Assembly (NCBI GenBank): GCA_963706555.1
Contig: OY970164.1
Coordinates: 4,712,001-4,776,000, forward strand
Direction of reading: 5' to 3'
Length of the DNA: 64,000 bases
Source of the DNA: Bog-473 sp963706555
GTDB lineage: Bacteria; Actinomycetota; Acidimicrobiia; Acidimicrobiales; RAAP-2
Below the pieces are notes generated by a model. The model searched no databases, was not told where the DNA came from, and was given only the letters and a program-made list of their open reading frames with translations. The translations under genes and the position numbers were made by a program. Positions 1 through 9,757 of the stretch are shown here, piece by piece. Position 1 is the first letter of the stretch; each line of letters begins with the position of its first letter.

Positions 1-1240
1 CGCCTTCGTCATGAAGTCTCTCGTCTTCCACTTCTTCGGGCTTATCCCTGGGCGGCGGAAGGCCAGTGGATAGCGCCGGCGGTACTTGCTGTCCATGACG
101 AACCAGCTGGGGATGGCCGGGACGCTCTTGTCCCGTTTGTACATGCGCTGGCCGGCTTCCATGTAGGACACGGCCTCGTTGAAGTAGCGGCTGCCACCCG
201 AGTCGACGATGATGGAGCACGGTTTGCACCGCTCGCCGTGGACGAAGACCGACGCCCCGTTCGGTCGCACGGCCGTGGGGATCCACCACGCTTCGTCCAT
301 GAGGTCCGTCGCCGCTCCGAGGCTCATGGCGATCTCGATGGCGTCGCCGGTGTCACCCGGACTGGTCAACGACCATTCGGCGCTGTTGGGCTGGTCGCCG
401 GAGTATTTCTCCCGCATCGCCCCATTGCGCGAGAACCCTCCCGCGCTGAGCAGCACGCCCCCCCGCGCCCGGACACGAACTTTCTTGCCCCGTCGGTCGA
501 GCACCGCTCCGACCACCTCGCCCTTCTCCAGCACGAGTTCGGTGAGTTTCGTCCCGGTCCACACCGGCACGCTGCGCGCCACCAACTGCTCCAGCAGCGG
601 GGCGATCAGGGCGCCGCCATTGGTCAAGCGCCGTTCGCCCTTCAGGCGCCCGGCGACGGTCCGACCGATGATTTTGGCCACCATCTTCGCGCCTTCGGTC
701 GTGCGGATGACCAGCTGGGCCCGCGACGACTCGTGGGTGAACACGACGATGCCGCCGGTGAACGACGCGCGCGAACTTCTGCTGCCACGGGCCGAGTTTG
801 CGGGCATCGAAGTAGTTGCACGCGATCGCCCGACCGCGGGCGACGCCACCGCGGTAGCCACGCACTCCGGCGTAGTAGTCGCTGTACCCTTCGCAGCGCA
901 AGAAATCCAGACCGAGCTGGCGCAGCAGTTGCACCATCTGGGTGCCCTGCTCGATGTAGGCGTGACGCCGCTCGAGCGACGAAGCCCGCGTGGGAGGCCC
1001 GACGACCGACTCGAAATACTCAAGGCCCTGCTCGAGCGAGTCCGTCACCCCGTCGTCCACCATGAGGGGGTTGTTCGGCAACCAGATCACGCCGCCCGAC
1101 ATGGCAGTCGATCCGCCGATGAGGTCTTCCTTCTCGACCACCAACGTGTCGAGCCCGGAGGTCGCCGCCGTCAGAGCACCGGCCAGGCCACCCCCGCTGC
1201 CCACCACGAGGAGATCCGTCAGATAGTCCCATTCACTCAT
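1..1240 (-). pseudogene. 3-ketosteroid dehydrogenase-like FAD flavoprotein, frameshifted and cut by the window edge
   Basis: The N-terminus has a Rossmann FAD-binding motif (VVGSGGGLAGALTA) followed by the GGSTAMSGG and WLPNNP stretches seen in the 3-oxosteroid 1-dehydrogenase/fumarate reductase flavoprotein family, which desaturates steroid-like ketones with FAD. The frame that starts at 1240 is convincing to about residue 156 (PWQQKFAR). After that the family-like sequence (SFTGGIVVFTHES, then EGAKMVAKIIGRT) continues in a different frame, so there is one frameshift near 765-772 inside a GCGCGC tract. The C-terminus lies beyond position 1. It is the last gene of a minus-strand run behind an alcohol dehydrogenase and a hydrolase, which fits a steroid or alicyclic catabolic operon. 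The family call is firm; substrate is unknown, and I cannot tell real decay from a sequencing error. Confidence 0.75.
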
Positions 1241-1335
1241 TCGACCCGCGAACCCCCATCCTCGAATGCCAGCCGATCCGGGCCGACAAAGATGCCGCGG
1301 TCAGCCTATCGAGTTTGGGAGTGGGAGAATCGGGC

Positions 1336-1755
1336 TCAGACCATTCCGTTCATCCACGGGGACTTGGCGAGACCGAAGCGCGAGCACACGAAGTGTTCGT
1401 CGTCCACCACGAACATGTCGCCGACCGTGACGGAGCGAAAGTGGGCCACCTCGCGATAGGTCCGCACCACGTCGAGGTACCTGTCCTCGCAGTGCAATGC
1501 CGACGGCGTCGAATTGGTGACACCGTACGCGACCTCACAGGCTGCGGCGGCGCTGACGGCCTCCACGTCGAACTCGATGGCCTTGACGTAGCCTGACAGC
1601 GGTTCGTAGCCCTCGCCCGGATGCGCGTACACCTCTCCCTGGTTGAGGAGGACGGCCACACGATGCGTCGGCAAGCGCGATGGGGCGGGCGACAGGGCGG
1701 AGAGGTCCGGCTCCTTCCTCCGGCGCCCGACGATCTTCTTTCGATACCTGAACAC
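1336..1755 (-). CDS. small conserved hypothetical protein
   Basis: A 139-residue protein with no clear enzymatic motif. The start is placed at a GTG because GGAGGG lies five bases upstream; an ATG nine codons earlier (1782) has a weaker ribosome site. The N-terminus is basic (RYRKKIVGRRRK), the centre acidic. The C-terminus carries a pattern, RSVTVGDMFVVDDEHFVCSRFG, that resembles the end of small YodL-like proteins common in actinobacterial mobile elements; that resemblance is from memory and weak. It sits between the hydrolase and the steroid-dehydrogenase-like gene on the same strand, so it is probably co-transcribed with them. Function unknown. Confidence 0.55.
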   Translation of the reverse strand: MFRYRKKIVGRRRKEPDLSALSPAPSRLPTHRVAVLLNQGEVYAHPGEGYEPLSGYVKAIEFDVEAVSAAAACEVAYGVTNSTPSALHCEDRYLDVVRTYREVAHFRSVTVGDMFVVDDEHFVCSRFGLAKSPWMNGMV

Positions 1756-1888
1756 GATCGCCCTCCAGGATCGTTGCCGCATGCCCCCGATCTGCCCAGT
1801 ATGCCGTCGCCGAGCGAGCGCGGCCTAGGGTCAAAAGTCCTCATGGCACCCCTCCTGACACCTGCCGGTGGCGGAGTCTTCGCCTCTT

Positions 1889-3244
1889 CTATGGCGCCTC
1901 ATCGGTCGGGAGCCGCACTCCCTCGACGCGTTGGTGCATCGCGGCCGCGTCCTCGGGCCGTATGGCCTGCGCTGCCACCAGTGCGTCCACCGCACGCCGC
2001 CACTGCGCCTCGAAGGGCCCACGCGACGGGTACATCGCCCTGAGCTGATCATCGCCAAAGGGTCGGGCCGCACCGAAGAGCGGCGGCAACCCGGTGCCGG
2101 TCGCCGCACCCCGGTACTCAGCCACGGGGACTTCGAGCTCGGGGAGGCGGATGCCGCCGATTGCGTTGCCGAGCGGAGTACGACGAACGCGCGGAGGCTG
2201 CCCGGGCTCGACCTCGATACGGGGAAAGGATGGCGCAGGACGCCCCTCTGCGACCCACCGGCGGACATGACGGATCGCGGACTCGGCCACCGGGTTGTAC
2301 CGCAGGGTGTTCGGCCTCCACCCCCGATCATTGCGGAGCTCGGACCTTTTGGTCACTCCGTGCGGTGTGCCCGCCACCTCCCAGTAACGGATCCACGTCG
2401 AGTCGAGCGCCCCGGCGAGATACACCCCGGGCGCCTCGAACTCGCTGTTGACGACCACCACGGGTACCTCGAGGTCGTCTCTGATCACGGTCCTTGAGCC
2501 GCCGGACGAAATCGGTCCGTCCGCCAGATCTGGTGCACGGCCCTCCCAGACGGTCAAGGCGTAGCCGTCGATGACCCGGTGCCGGCGATGCAGCGCGTTG
2601 GCGTACGCGACCAGACGCATCGCCGACTGCGATCCGCCAACCGCCACGACATGGCGCACGTCGAGTCCCGCCAGAGGATCGACGGCCGTGGACCGGCCGG
2701 GGCCCACGACACGGGCCGCATCGGCGAAGATGTCGAACGACCCCGGATCTCCGGGGTGCCGCAGCATTCCGTAGCGTTCGGGGTCCTCATCCACCATGCC
2801 CCTGGCGGAGGGCCGCGCCGATCGACCCATGCCGAGCGGCGGTCCGTACAGCCCGATCTCCTGCGCGCTGACGCCGACCCAGGCATAGCCCTGATAGAGC
2901 TCACCCTCGCTCGGGGCAGGCTGCTCGTACCCGGCCGACACGTTCTGCCAGTTGAGCAAGACCGTGTGGTTGAAGCGTGGAGGGTCTTTGGGCCGCAGGA
3001 CGAGCACCCGCGTGCGGTAAGGCGCGGTACCGGCTTCCTCCACCTCCACCTTGGCGTCACCACCGTCGGCCACGACCTCATAGCAGGCCGCCACACCGTG
3101 CAGGTGGTACTCCTCAACCGTGTAGCCGAGTACCGCAGGGTCCACCCGGGGGACGCCCCACGGTGGCCGCACGCCGTCGATCGGTCCGAGTACCTCCGGT
3201 TCCGCTCGACCGCTCACCACCGCCGGATGTCGCGGCTCCTCCAC
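1889..3244 (-). CDS. alpha/beta hydrolase domain-containing protein (Abhydrolase_10-like)
   Basis: The 451-residue protein matches the large actinobacterial hydrolase family often called alpha/beta hydrolase domain protein. The nucleophile elbow is GGSQS at residues 203-207 (Ser205), preceded by a predicted strand (RHVVAVGG). A likely catalytic His lies in VAGTPHG near residue 288. Length is normal for the family and no signal peptide is visible. It starts with GTG and lies 30 bases downstream of the alcohol dehydrogenase stop, so the two are almost certainly one transcript. An ester- or lactone-cleaving role in catabolism is likely; substrate cannot be read from sequence. Confidence 0.85.
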   Translation of the reverse strand: MEEPRHPAVVSGRAEPEVLGPIDGVRPPWGVPRVDPAVLGYTVEEYHLHGVAACYEVVADGGDAKVEVEEAGTAPYRTRVLVLRPKDPPRFNHTVLLNWQNVSAGYEQPAPSEGELYQGYAWVGVSAQEIGLYGPPLGMGRSARPSARGMVDEDPERYGMLRHPGDPGSFDIFADAARVVGPGRSTAVDPLAGLDVRHVVAVGGSQSAMRLVAYANALHRRHRVIDGYALTVWEGRAPDLADGPISSGGSRTVIRDDLEVPVVVVNSEFEAPGVYLAGALDSTWIRYWEVAGTPHGVTKRSELRNDRGWRPNTLRYNPVAESAIRHVRRWVAEGRPAPSFPRIEVEPGQPPRVRRTPLGNAIGGIRLPELEVPVAEYRGAATGTGLPPLFGAARPFGDDQLRAMYPSRGPFEAQWRRAVDALVAAQAIRPEDAAAMHQRVEGVRLPTDEAP

Positions 3245-3274
3245 ACGATGCGCGACAGCGATCCCCTCAAACGA

Positions 3275-4390
3275 TCAATGTTCATGGATGATGACGCCGC
3301 GGATATTGCGACCTGCGTGCATGTCGGCGTAGCCCTCGTTGATCTTGTCGAGTGAATAGGTGGTGGTGACCAACTCGTCGAGGCGGAGCCTTCCCTGCCG
3401 GTAGAGCTCCAGCATCAAAGGGATGTCCTTCGACGGGCTGGAGGCCCCGAACAGCGAACCTTGGATGCGCTTCTGAAACAGCGTGAGCATCGTCGGCGAG
3501 ACCGGGATGCCGATCCCGGACATTTTGCCGATCCCCGTGAGGACACATGTCCCGCCCTTTCGGATGGCGTCCACCCCTTGGGCGACGTGCTCACCATCGG
3601 TCACCCCCACGCAGATGATGCACGAGTCCGCCCCCTGGCCGTTGGTGAACGGGGCGATGAGCTCCACCGCCTCGGCCATGGTCGCCGCGGCGTGGGTGGC
3701 GCCAACCTGCAAGGCGGTTGTGCGCTTGAACTCGACGGGGTCGACGGCAACGACCACCGAGGCTCCCGCGTGCGACGCCCCCTGCACCGCGTTGATGCCG
3801 ATGCCGCCCACCCCCATGACGATGACGACATCACCGGGGCGCACCTCGGCCGAATTGACCGCAGAGCCCCATCCGGTACCCACCCCGCAACCGGTGAGGC
3901 AGGCCACTTCGAGCGGCACGTCGTCGGGACAGCGAACCGCGGACAGAGCCGACACGGTGGACCATTGGCTGAAGGTCGCCAGTCCGGACATCTGTCCCAC
4001 CCCACGCCCCTCGAGCGTCATCCGGTAGCTGCCGTCCGCCCTCGTCCCGTCGAGCGTGCGCGCGCCGGAGTCGCAGAGGTTCTGCATGCCCGAGGCACAC
4101 CAGCGACAACGGCCACAGCCGGGCAGGAAGGACATGACGATCCGGTCCCCGGCGTTCCATTCCGGCGTGTTGGGACCGACCTCTTCGACGATCCCCGCGC
4201 CTTCGTGCCCGCCGGCAAGTGGGTAGTAGCCGAGTTGTAGGTCGCCCGTCGTCAGGTGATCATCGGAATGGCAAAGCCCCGAAGCCACCATGCGGACCAG
4301 CAGTTCGCCTTGGCGGGGACCGTCGAGATCCACCTCGACGACCTCCCACTTTCCCGGCGCCTCGTGCACGACCGCAGTCTTCGTCTTCAT
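3275..4390 (-). CDS. NDMA-dependent zinc alcohol dehydrogenase
   Basis: A 371-residue medium-chain dehydrogenase. The catalytic zinc ligands are visible as Cys40 (ASGLCHSD) and His62 (GGHEGAG), and the structural zinc lobe as Cys92, Cys95, Cys98 and Cys106. The Rossmann motif is GVGGIGINAVQG. The opening MKTKTAVVHE and the overall layout match the actinobacterial NDMA-dependent (Rxyl_3153-type) alcohol dehydrogenases, which often keep a tightly bound nicotinamide and pass electrons to an alternative acceptor. The start at 4390 is supported by GGAGGG seven bases upstream; the frame is open another 135 codons upstream but that part looks non-coding. First gene of the minus-strand operon, oxidizing an alcohol ahead of the hydrolase and dehydrogenase. 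Confidence 0.9.
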   Translation of the reverse strand: MKTKTAVVHEAPGKWEVVEVDLDGPRQGELLVRMVASGLCHSDDHLTTGDLQLGYYPLAGGHEGAGIVEEVGPNTPEWNAGDRIVMSFLPGCGRCRWCASGMQNLCDSGARTLDGTRADGSYRMTLEGRGVGQMSGLATFSQWSTVSALSAVRCPDDVPLEVACLTGCGVGTGWGSAVNSAEVRPGDVVIVMGVGGIGINAVQGASHAGASVVVAVDPVEFKRTTALQVGATHAAATMAEAVELIAPFTNGQGADSCIICVGVTDGEHVAQGVDAIRKGGTCVLTGIGKMSGIGIPVSPTMLTLFQKRIQGSLFGASSPSKDIPLMLELYRQGRLRLDELVTTTYSLDKINEGYADMHAGRNIRGVIIHEH

Positions 4391-4872
4391 CTGGACCCTC
4401 CACTCTCCCTGCGGCGGGAAACGCCGCTCCGACGGGGGTGCTCCTCCCCCACCAGGTGCATCTTCTACGAAACTACCGCCGGGCGCATGGTCCTGCCGCT
4501 GTGTCGGCGGCCGACGACAGCCTCGACGACCCCGGGGTGCGCCATGTGCCGGGATCGGCGCCTCCAGGCACCCGGCGGGAGGCAGCCAAGGTGGCTGCAC
4601 GCGTCGCCGGGGACAAAAGCACCTTTGACCAGGTGCAGCACGGAGGGTAGGGGGCCACGGATGCATCCAGCATTGCAAATGGAGAGTTGTGCCGGCGTTG
4701 GGGTGCGGTGGAGATGGGGCGACGACACTGGAGGGCAGGCAAGCAACGTCCCATCTCATCTCGAAGACCTCTGCAATGGCCTGATGAGTTCGCATCGACC
4801 GGAGCAGAGCGTCCCACTGCAGTGTGGGGCCTCATCGTGTGTTTGTTCCCAGAAGGTTTACGAGGTGTCCTC
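4391..4872. other. intergenic region between divergent genes
   Basis: About 480 bases separate the divergent alcohol dehydrogenase and GGDEF-EAL genes. Open frames here have no recognizable protein features. Both promoters should lie here, but I see no clear operator palindrome or riboswitch-like structure. Confidence 0.5.
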
Positions 4873-7239
4873 ATGACCAAAAGGGAGCCACCACGAGGGG
4901 AGGCCTGCGCGCAGGACTTCGGGGGAATCCTCACCCAATACGTCGTGGGGTATCTGCAGCGCGAGACCCCTGAGGGAACACTCGCTCGCGTCCTCGAATT
5001 GGCCGGCGAGACCCGGAGTCTCGCCGTCCTGGGCGACGCCACCACGAGGAGCTCGTACGGTCAGTACCGACGGCTGCTCGAAGCGACGAGCCATACGCTG
5101 GGTGGCGCGGACGCACTGACCAGGGTCGGTGTCCACGTGTTCGATTCGATCCAGTCGCCGGATCTGTCCGACTCCATGACCGCACTGGGCTCGGTCAAGG
5201 CCGTCTATTGCATCCTGCCCAGCCTGACGACCACCCCCGTCGTCGAACTGCACATCGAGGACATCGGCCCCGACGAGGTACTCGTGCGGTTCCGCTTCCC
5301 CCCGGGCGTCGCACCATTTCCTGAGCACTGCGCGCTGCATATGGGGCTCTTCGCCAGCACGCCCCGGATGATGGGCTACCGGGATGCCGAAATTCGCTAC
5401 GAGTCATGCCAATGTGACGGCGCTCCATGGTGCCAAGCCCGCATGAGCTGGGACACCACCAATGGCGACGACGCACGGATCTCACGCGCCGAACTGCAAT
5501 CCCGCTTTTCGCAGGCCCGCCTCGAAGAGCTGCAGCGCACGGTGGCCGAGCTCGTTTCGGGTGACGACCTGGAGACAGTCCTGACCCGGGTCCTGGCGGC
5601 GGCCCATCGCGCCGTGCCCGCACTGTCCTGCGTTCTCGAGATCGACGCAACGTCGACGACCGATCGTTGGGTGGGCGCGGAGGGAATCGATGCGGTCCAA
5701 GGCGAGCCCATCGACGAGCGACTTCATCGGGCGCCGCACCCCGAGACGGTCCCCCACATGTGTGTGGTGTCCGTGGAATCGGACCGCGTCCGCTACGGCC
5801 GCCTCGTCTCGGTCCGCGCCACCACCGCCTCGTTCGAACGGCTCGAACGCCCGGTCCTCGAGTCCTACGCACGCTTGGCGGCCAGTGCCATCCGTAATGC
5901 CCGCCTCCTCGAAGAAATTCGGCATCAGTCGCTGCACGACGGCCTGACCGGTCTCCCGAACCGGGTCCTCATCATGGACAGGGTCAACCAGGCCATCGCA
6001 CGGGCACGACGGGAGCACTTCGAGGTCGCCGTCATGTTCATCGATCTCGACGGTTTCAAGACCGTCAACGACACCCTCGGTCACGGCGTGGGTGACATGC
6101 TGCTCCAGTCGGTCGCCGCCCGGATCGACGGCATTCTGCGCGAATCCGACACCGTCGGACGGCTCGGTGGCGACGAGTTCATCGTGTTGACCGAAGGTCT
6201 GTCACTCGCCGCCGGCCCGGAACTGGTCGCCGAGCGTCTGCTCGACGTCCTCGCCGAGCCGTTCCATCTCAACGGCGATCATGAGACACCGATCCATATC
6301 TCCGCCAGCATCGGCATCGCGGTCGGCTTACGCGAGAACGCAGATGACTTCCTCCGGGATGCCGACATTGCGCTCTACGCGGCCAAGGATGCCGGAAAGA
6401 AGTGCTTCGTCCTCTTCGAAGCAGAGATGCAGACGGTGTTGCGAAGCAGGCACGAACTCGAATTGGACTTGTTGGCCGCGGTGGGGAGTGACCAGTTCTT
6501 CCTCCTGTATCAGCCCATCTTCGATCTCAACAACCTGTCCGTGGTGGGCGTCGAAGCGCTGTTGCGCTGGAACCACCCGAACCGGGGTCTGCTCCAGCCC
6601 GATGACTTCATCCCCGCCCTCGAAGCCTCCGGCCTCATCGTTCCCGTCGGGCGCTGGGTCCTTCTCGAAGCCTGTCGACAAGCGATGGCCTGGCGTCAGC
6701 AGGGCCGCATCACGACCGGGATGTCGGTCAACGTCTCCGCGCGCCAGATGGATGCGGACTCGATCCTGGACGACGTGCAGCACACGTTGACCCTCTCGGG
6801 CCTTCCACCGGGCGATCTCACCGTCGAGATCACCGAGACGTGCCTGATGGCCAACACCAAGAATGCGCAGACCCGCCTGTCCGCACTCAAAGCCCTGGGC
6901 GTCCGCATCGCCATCGACGATTTCGGGACCGGCTACTCCTCCCTGGCGTATCTCCAGCAGTTCCCGGTCGATTCTCTGAAGATCGATCGCTCGTTCATCT
7001 CAGGCATGGCCCAGTCCCCTGAAGGCGATGCCCTCCTCCACACCTTGATGCAACTGGGAAAGGCCCTGAACCTCGAAACGCTGGCTGAGGGGATCGAGGA
7101 GTCCGATCAGCTGACGCAACTACAGGTTGAAGAGTGCGATGTCGGACAGGGTTTCCTGTTCGCCCGTCCATTGCCGGCCGACGAGGTGGAGACATTCTTC
7201 GCCCAATCCGAGGAGGCCATGCGCAAGAACAGGGGCTGA
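4873..7239 (+). CDS. GGDEF-EAL cyclic-di-GMP signalling protein with V4R-like and GAF-like N-terminus
   Basis: A 788-residue soluble protein. Residues 1-185 form a sensory domain ending in a Cys-rich pattern (YESCQCDGAPWCQARMSW) reminiscent of V4R or heme-NO-associated domains. Residues 190-345 look GAF-like and end in a helix leading to HDGLTGLPNR. The GGDEF motif is intact (LGGDEF, residues 432-436), as is EAL (residues 561-563), along with later EAL-domain signatures ITETCLM, DDFGTGYSSL and LKIDRSFI. It could therefore both make and degrade cyclic-di-GMP, though one activity may be regulatory in vivo. The start at 4873 is chosen for GAGGTG five bases upstream and because family-like sequence begins there. 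It stands alone between divergent and convergent neighbours. Confidence 0.92.
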   Translation: MTKREPPRGEACAQDFGGILTQYVVGYLQRETPEGTLARVLELAGETRSLAVLGDATTRSSYGQYRRLLEATSHTLGGADALTRVGVHVFDSIQSPDLSDSMTALGSVKAVYCILPSLTTTPVVELHIEDIGPDEVLVRFRFPPGVAPFPEHCALHMGLFASTPRMMGYRDAEIRYESCQCDGAPWCQARMSWDTTNGDDARISRAELQSRFSQARLEELQRTVAELVSGDDLETVLTRVLAAAHRAVPALSCVLEIDATSTTDRWVGAEGIDAVQGEPIDERLHRAPHPETVPHMCVVSVESDRVRYGRLVSVRATTASFERLERPVLESYARLAASAIRNARLLEEIRHQSLHDGLTGLPNRVLIMDRVNQAIARARREHFEVAVMFIDLDGFKTVNDTLGHGVGDMLLQSVAARIDGILRESDTVGRLGGDEFIVLTEGLSLAAGPELVAERLLDVLAEPFHLNGDHETPIHISASIGIAVGLRENADDFLRDADIALYAAKDAGKKCFVLFEAEMQTVLRSRHELELDLLAAVGSDQFFLLYQPIFDLNNLSVVGVEALLRWNHPNRGLLQPDDFIPALEASGLIVPVGRWVLLEACRQAMAWRQQGRITTGMSVNVSARQMDADSILDDVQHTLTLSGLPPGDLTVEITETCLMANTKNAQTRLSALKALGVRIAIDDFGTGYSSLAYLQQFPVDSLKIDRSFISGMAQSPEGDALLHTLMQLGKALNLETLAEGIEESDQLTQLQVEECDVGQGFLFARPLPADEVETFFAQSEEAMRKNRG

Positions 7240-7287
7240 ACCGGACGGGGCGCCCGCTGACGGACCTCGCCTACGGATGGGGACGCG

Positions 7288-7992
7288 TCACGCGGCGCCG
7301 ACATCGTTGAGAATTGCGGCGACGGCGGCGGGCTGGCTGATCATGCACATGTGCCCTGCGTCCAGGTCGACCACCGGGCACTCTCCGACGTTCTGCGCGA
7401 ACCGCAGCTGCTTGGCTGCCGGCACGATCGCATCTTGCAGTGTGCGTACCCACAAACTGGGCATCGCGGTGCGGAGCGGCGCGAGATCGACGGGATCGGT
7501 CGTCAGGCGGGGCGCCTCGGGCACGAGACGCTCGACACACCAGGCGAATTGCTCCTCGCTGAGATCATCGCCGAGCACGATCCTGGCCATCGCCGGATCC
7601 ATGGGGCGCGGCTCGACCGGTGTCCCGGCCTCACGAATCATGGCTTGGATCTCCGGATCGAGCGTGTCGAACGCGCTCTGCCCGGTCTCGGGGACGGTGC
7701 ACGCGACGAACACGGCTTGGCGGACACGCACACCCAGCCTCGCGATCATCCCGGGCATCGAACAGCCCGCAAGGGAATGGCCCACCAGCACGACATCGTC
7801 GAAGCCTGCCGCGTCGATGTCGGCGTGGACGGATGCGGCACACGTCTGGAGGGACACTGCGTCGAGCGGCGCCGGGTGCGCGCCGCGACCCGGCAAGTCC
7901 ACGGCCAGCACCGGGCCGTCAAGGTGTGGCAGCAAACGGTCCCAGCAGCGACGGTCGAGGCCGCCGCCGTGCACGAGGACAATGGGCGTCAT
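7288..7992 (-). CDS. alpha/beta hydrolase
   Basis: A 234-residue single-domain hydrolase. It opens directly with the first strand and oxyanion loop (TPIVLVHGGG), has the nucleophile elbow GHSLAG, an acid region near VRTLQDAIVP and the catalytic His in DAGHMCMISQP. This compact form resembles the hydroxynitrile-lyase/methylesterase-like branch. The ATG at 7992 is preferred over the GTG at 8007 because AGGG precedes it by six bases. It converges on the GGDEF-EAL gene, with 48 bases between stops, and is divergent from the aldo/keto reductase. Substrate unknown. Confidence 0.85.
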   Translation of the reverse strand: MTPIVLVHGGGLDRRCWDRLLPHLDGPVLAVDLPGRGAHPAPLDAVSLQTCAASVHADIDAAGFDDVVLVGHSLAGCSMPGMIARLGVRVRQAVFVACTVPETGQSAFDTLDPEIQAMIREAGTPVEPRPMDPAMARIVLGDDLSEEQFAWCVERLVPEAPRLTTDPVDLAPLRTAMPSLWVRTLQDAIVPAAKQLRFAQNVGECPVVDLDAGHMCMISQPAAVAAILNDVGAA

Positions 7993-8130
7993 GCAAGGCC
8001 CTCCCACCTGGCTCTTCGCGAATCCGGGACTCTACTCTTGTTGGCCGCAGCTGCGAACCGTTCGACGGCGCCTCGACGCGTACGCTGCCGGGCACGGGCG
8101 CGACGGCCCGGATCGGGAGCGGAGGCGCGC

Positions 8131-9108
8131 ATGGAGCAGAGCAGGCTGGGGACGTTGGACGTGGGCCGGATCGGTCTGGGCACCATGGGGATGTCCGTCG
8201 CCTACACCGGAGCCGGCACCGACGAGGCGGAGGCCATTCGCACCGTGCACCGGGCGCTGGACCTCGGCGTCACCCTCATCGATACCGCCGAGATCTACGG
8301 GCCCTTCACCAACGAAGAACTTGTCGGCCGTGCCATCGGGGACCGCCGCGACGAGGTGGTGCTTGCCACGAAGTTCGGACTGCTCTCGCATTCGGGGACT
8401 GGTGCGAACCACGTCGACAGCAGTCCGGCGAACATCCGCACGGCGGTGGAAGGGTCGCTGCAGCGGCTGGCCACCGACCGGATCGACCTGTACTACCAAC
8501 ACCGGGTCGATCCGGCAACGCCGATCGAGGACACGGTCGGCACCCTGGCCGAGCTTGTCGCCGAAGGCAAGATCCTCCACATTGGGCTGTCGGAGGCCTG
8601 GGTGGACACAATCAGGCGTGCGCACGCCGTCCACCCCGTTACCGCGGTGCAATCGGAGTACTCCCTCTGGACTCGAGACCCGGAGCACGAAGTGTTGCCG
8701 TCGCTTCGCCAATTGGGCATCGGCTTCGTGGCCTACTCGCCGCTCGGCCGCGGTTTCCTTACCGGGAAGATCCGCTCTGCGGAGGCATTCGACGCCACCG
8801 ATTCGCGAAAGAACAACCCGCGCTTCACCGGCGAGAACTTCCACCACAATCTGCACATCGCCGACGAGGTCGAAGCGGTCGCCGGCGAGGTCGGCGCGAC
8901 GCCGGCCCAGGTGGCCGTGGCCTGGTTGCTCGCCAAGGGAGAGGACATTGTTCCCATTCCAGGCACCAAGCACGTCTCGCGCCTCGAGGAGAACATCGCC
9001 GCCGAAAGTGTCCGGCTCGACCCCGCGCAGATCGCTCGGCTCGACAATCTTCCGCCCGCGGCGGGCGATCACCACAGCGAAGACCAGATGCGGCTGCTCG
9101 AACGCTGA
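8131..9108 (+). CDS. aldo/keto reductase
   Basis: A 325-residue TIM-barrel NADPH oxidoreductase. The catalytic tetrad is visible: Asp and Tyr in DTAEIYG, Lys in ATKFG and His in YYQHRVD. The cofactor-binding end carries IPGTKHVSRLEEN, typical of the YajO/auxin-induced-like branch. Length is normal. The start is the ATG at 8131, with GGAGGCGCGC just before it; the much longer open frame upstream has no family similarity. It reduces an aldehyde or ketone of unknown identity and heads the plus-strand part of the catabolic cluster. Confidence 0.9.
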   Translation: MEQSRLGTLDVGRIGLGTMGMSVAYTGAGTDEAEAIRTVHRALDLGVTLIDTAEIYGPFTNEELVGRAIGDRRDEVVLATKFGLLSHSGTGANHVDSSPANIRTAVEGSLQRLATDRIDLYYQHRVDPATPIEDTVGTLAELVAEGKILHIGLSEAWVDTIRRAHAVHPVTAVQSEYSLWTRDPEHEVLPSLRQLGIGFVAYSPLGRGFLTGKIRSAEAFDATDSRKNNPRFTGENFHHNLHIADEVEAVAGEVGATPAQVAVAWLLAKGEDIVPIPGTKHVSRLEENIAAESVRLDPAQIARLDNLPPAAGDHHSEDQMRLLER

Positions 9109-9170
9109 TCCGCACTGCACGCACATGCCCCGGTAGCGTCCGGGACTGCACGTAAGAGGAAAGGACGGTT

Positions 9171-9703
9171 GTGTCGGAGCGCACCTGGCCGCCCGAATGG
9201 GTGGACAAATTGGAGATCAGGGAGCTCATCGAGCGATCCGTGCGGCACATCGACGACCGGGCAGCCGACCGCCTCGCCGACCTGTTCGACGAGGACGGGG
9301 TCCTGCAGCTTGCCGGCACTGTCTTCGCCGGCCGTGAACGGGTGCGCGCGATGTTCGGGGGCGGCACCGGCCCGCCTCCGTGGACGGCACCGGGACAACT
9401 CCTCTCCAGCCGGGCAGTGCGCACATCACCTCCAACCCGGTGATCGAGGTGGACGGAAATTCGGCAACGGCCGAGACGGACATGGTGACGCTGCGGCGCG
9501 ACGAGACGGGTCGCGCCCGTATCACGCTGGTGGCGCGCTACCGGGATCGTCTGCGGCGGAGCGAGGAGGGACGGTGGCTCATCACCAACCGCACCGGCGT
9601 CTCCATCGCCAACCCCGACGAGGTGGGCACCGACGCCGAATGGGCGCGTGCGCTGGCAGCGATGCCCGACGATGTGCGGAGGCACTTCCGTACCGATCGC
9701 TGA
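9171..9703 (+). pseudogene. SnoaL-like (NTF2-fold) protein, one frameshift
   Basis: The first segment, from a GTG at 9171 with an AGGAAAGGA ribosome site, encodes a classic SnoaL-like start: IRELIERSVRHIDDRAADRLADLF. It reads sensibly to about 9375 (MFGGGTGPPPW). The second half (AHITSNPVIEVDG, then ATAETDMVTLRR and GRWLITNR) is in another frame, entered near 9380. The two halves together make one normal-length NTF2-fold protein, with a net loss of one base. Such proteins act as small polyketide- or steroid-type isomerases, dehydratases or hydroxylases. Disruption may be genuine or a base-calling error. Confidence 0.7.
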
Positions 9704-9757
9704 GCGGCGGCTGCCCATCGCGCGGCGCACGCTGGTGCAACCAGGCCACCGGGGGGA

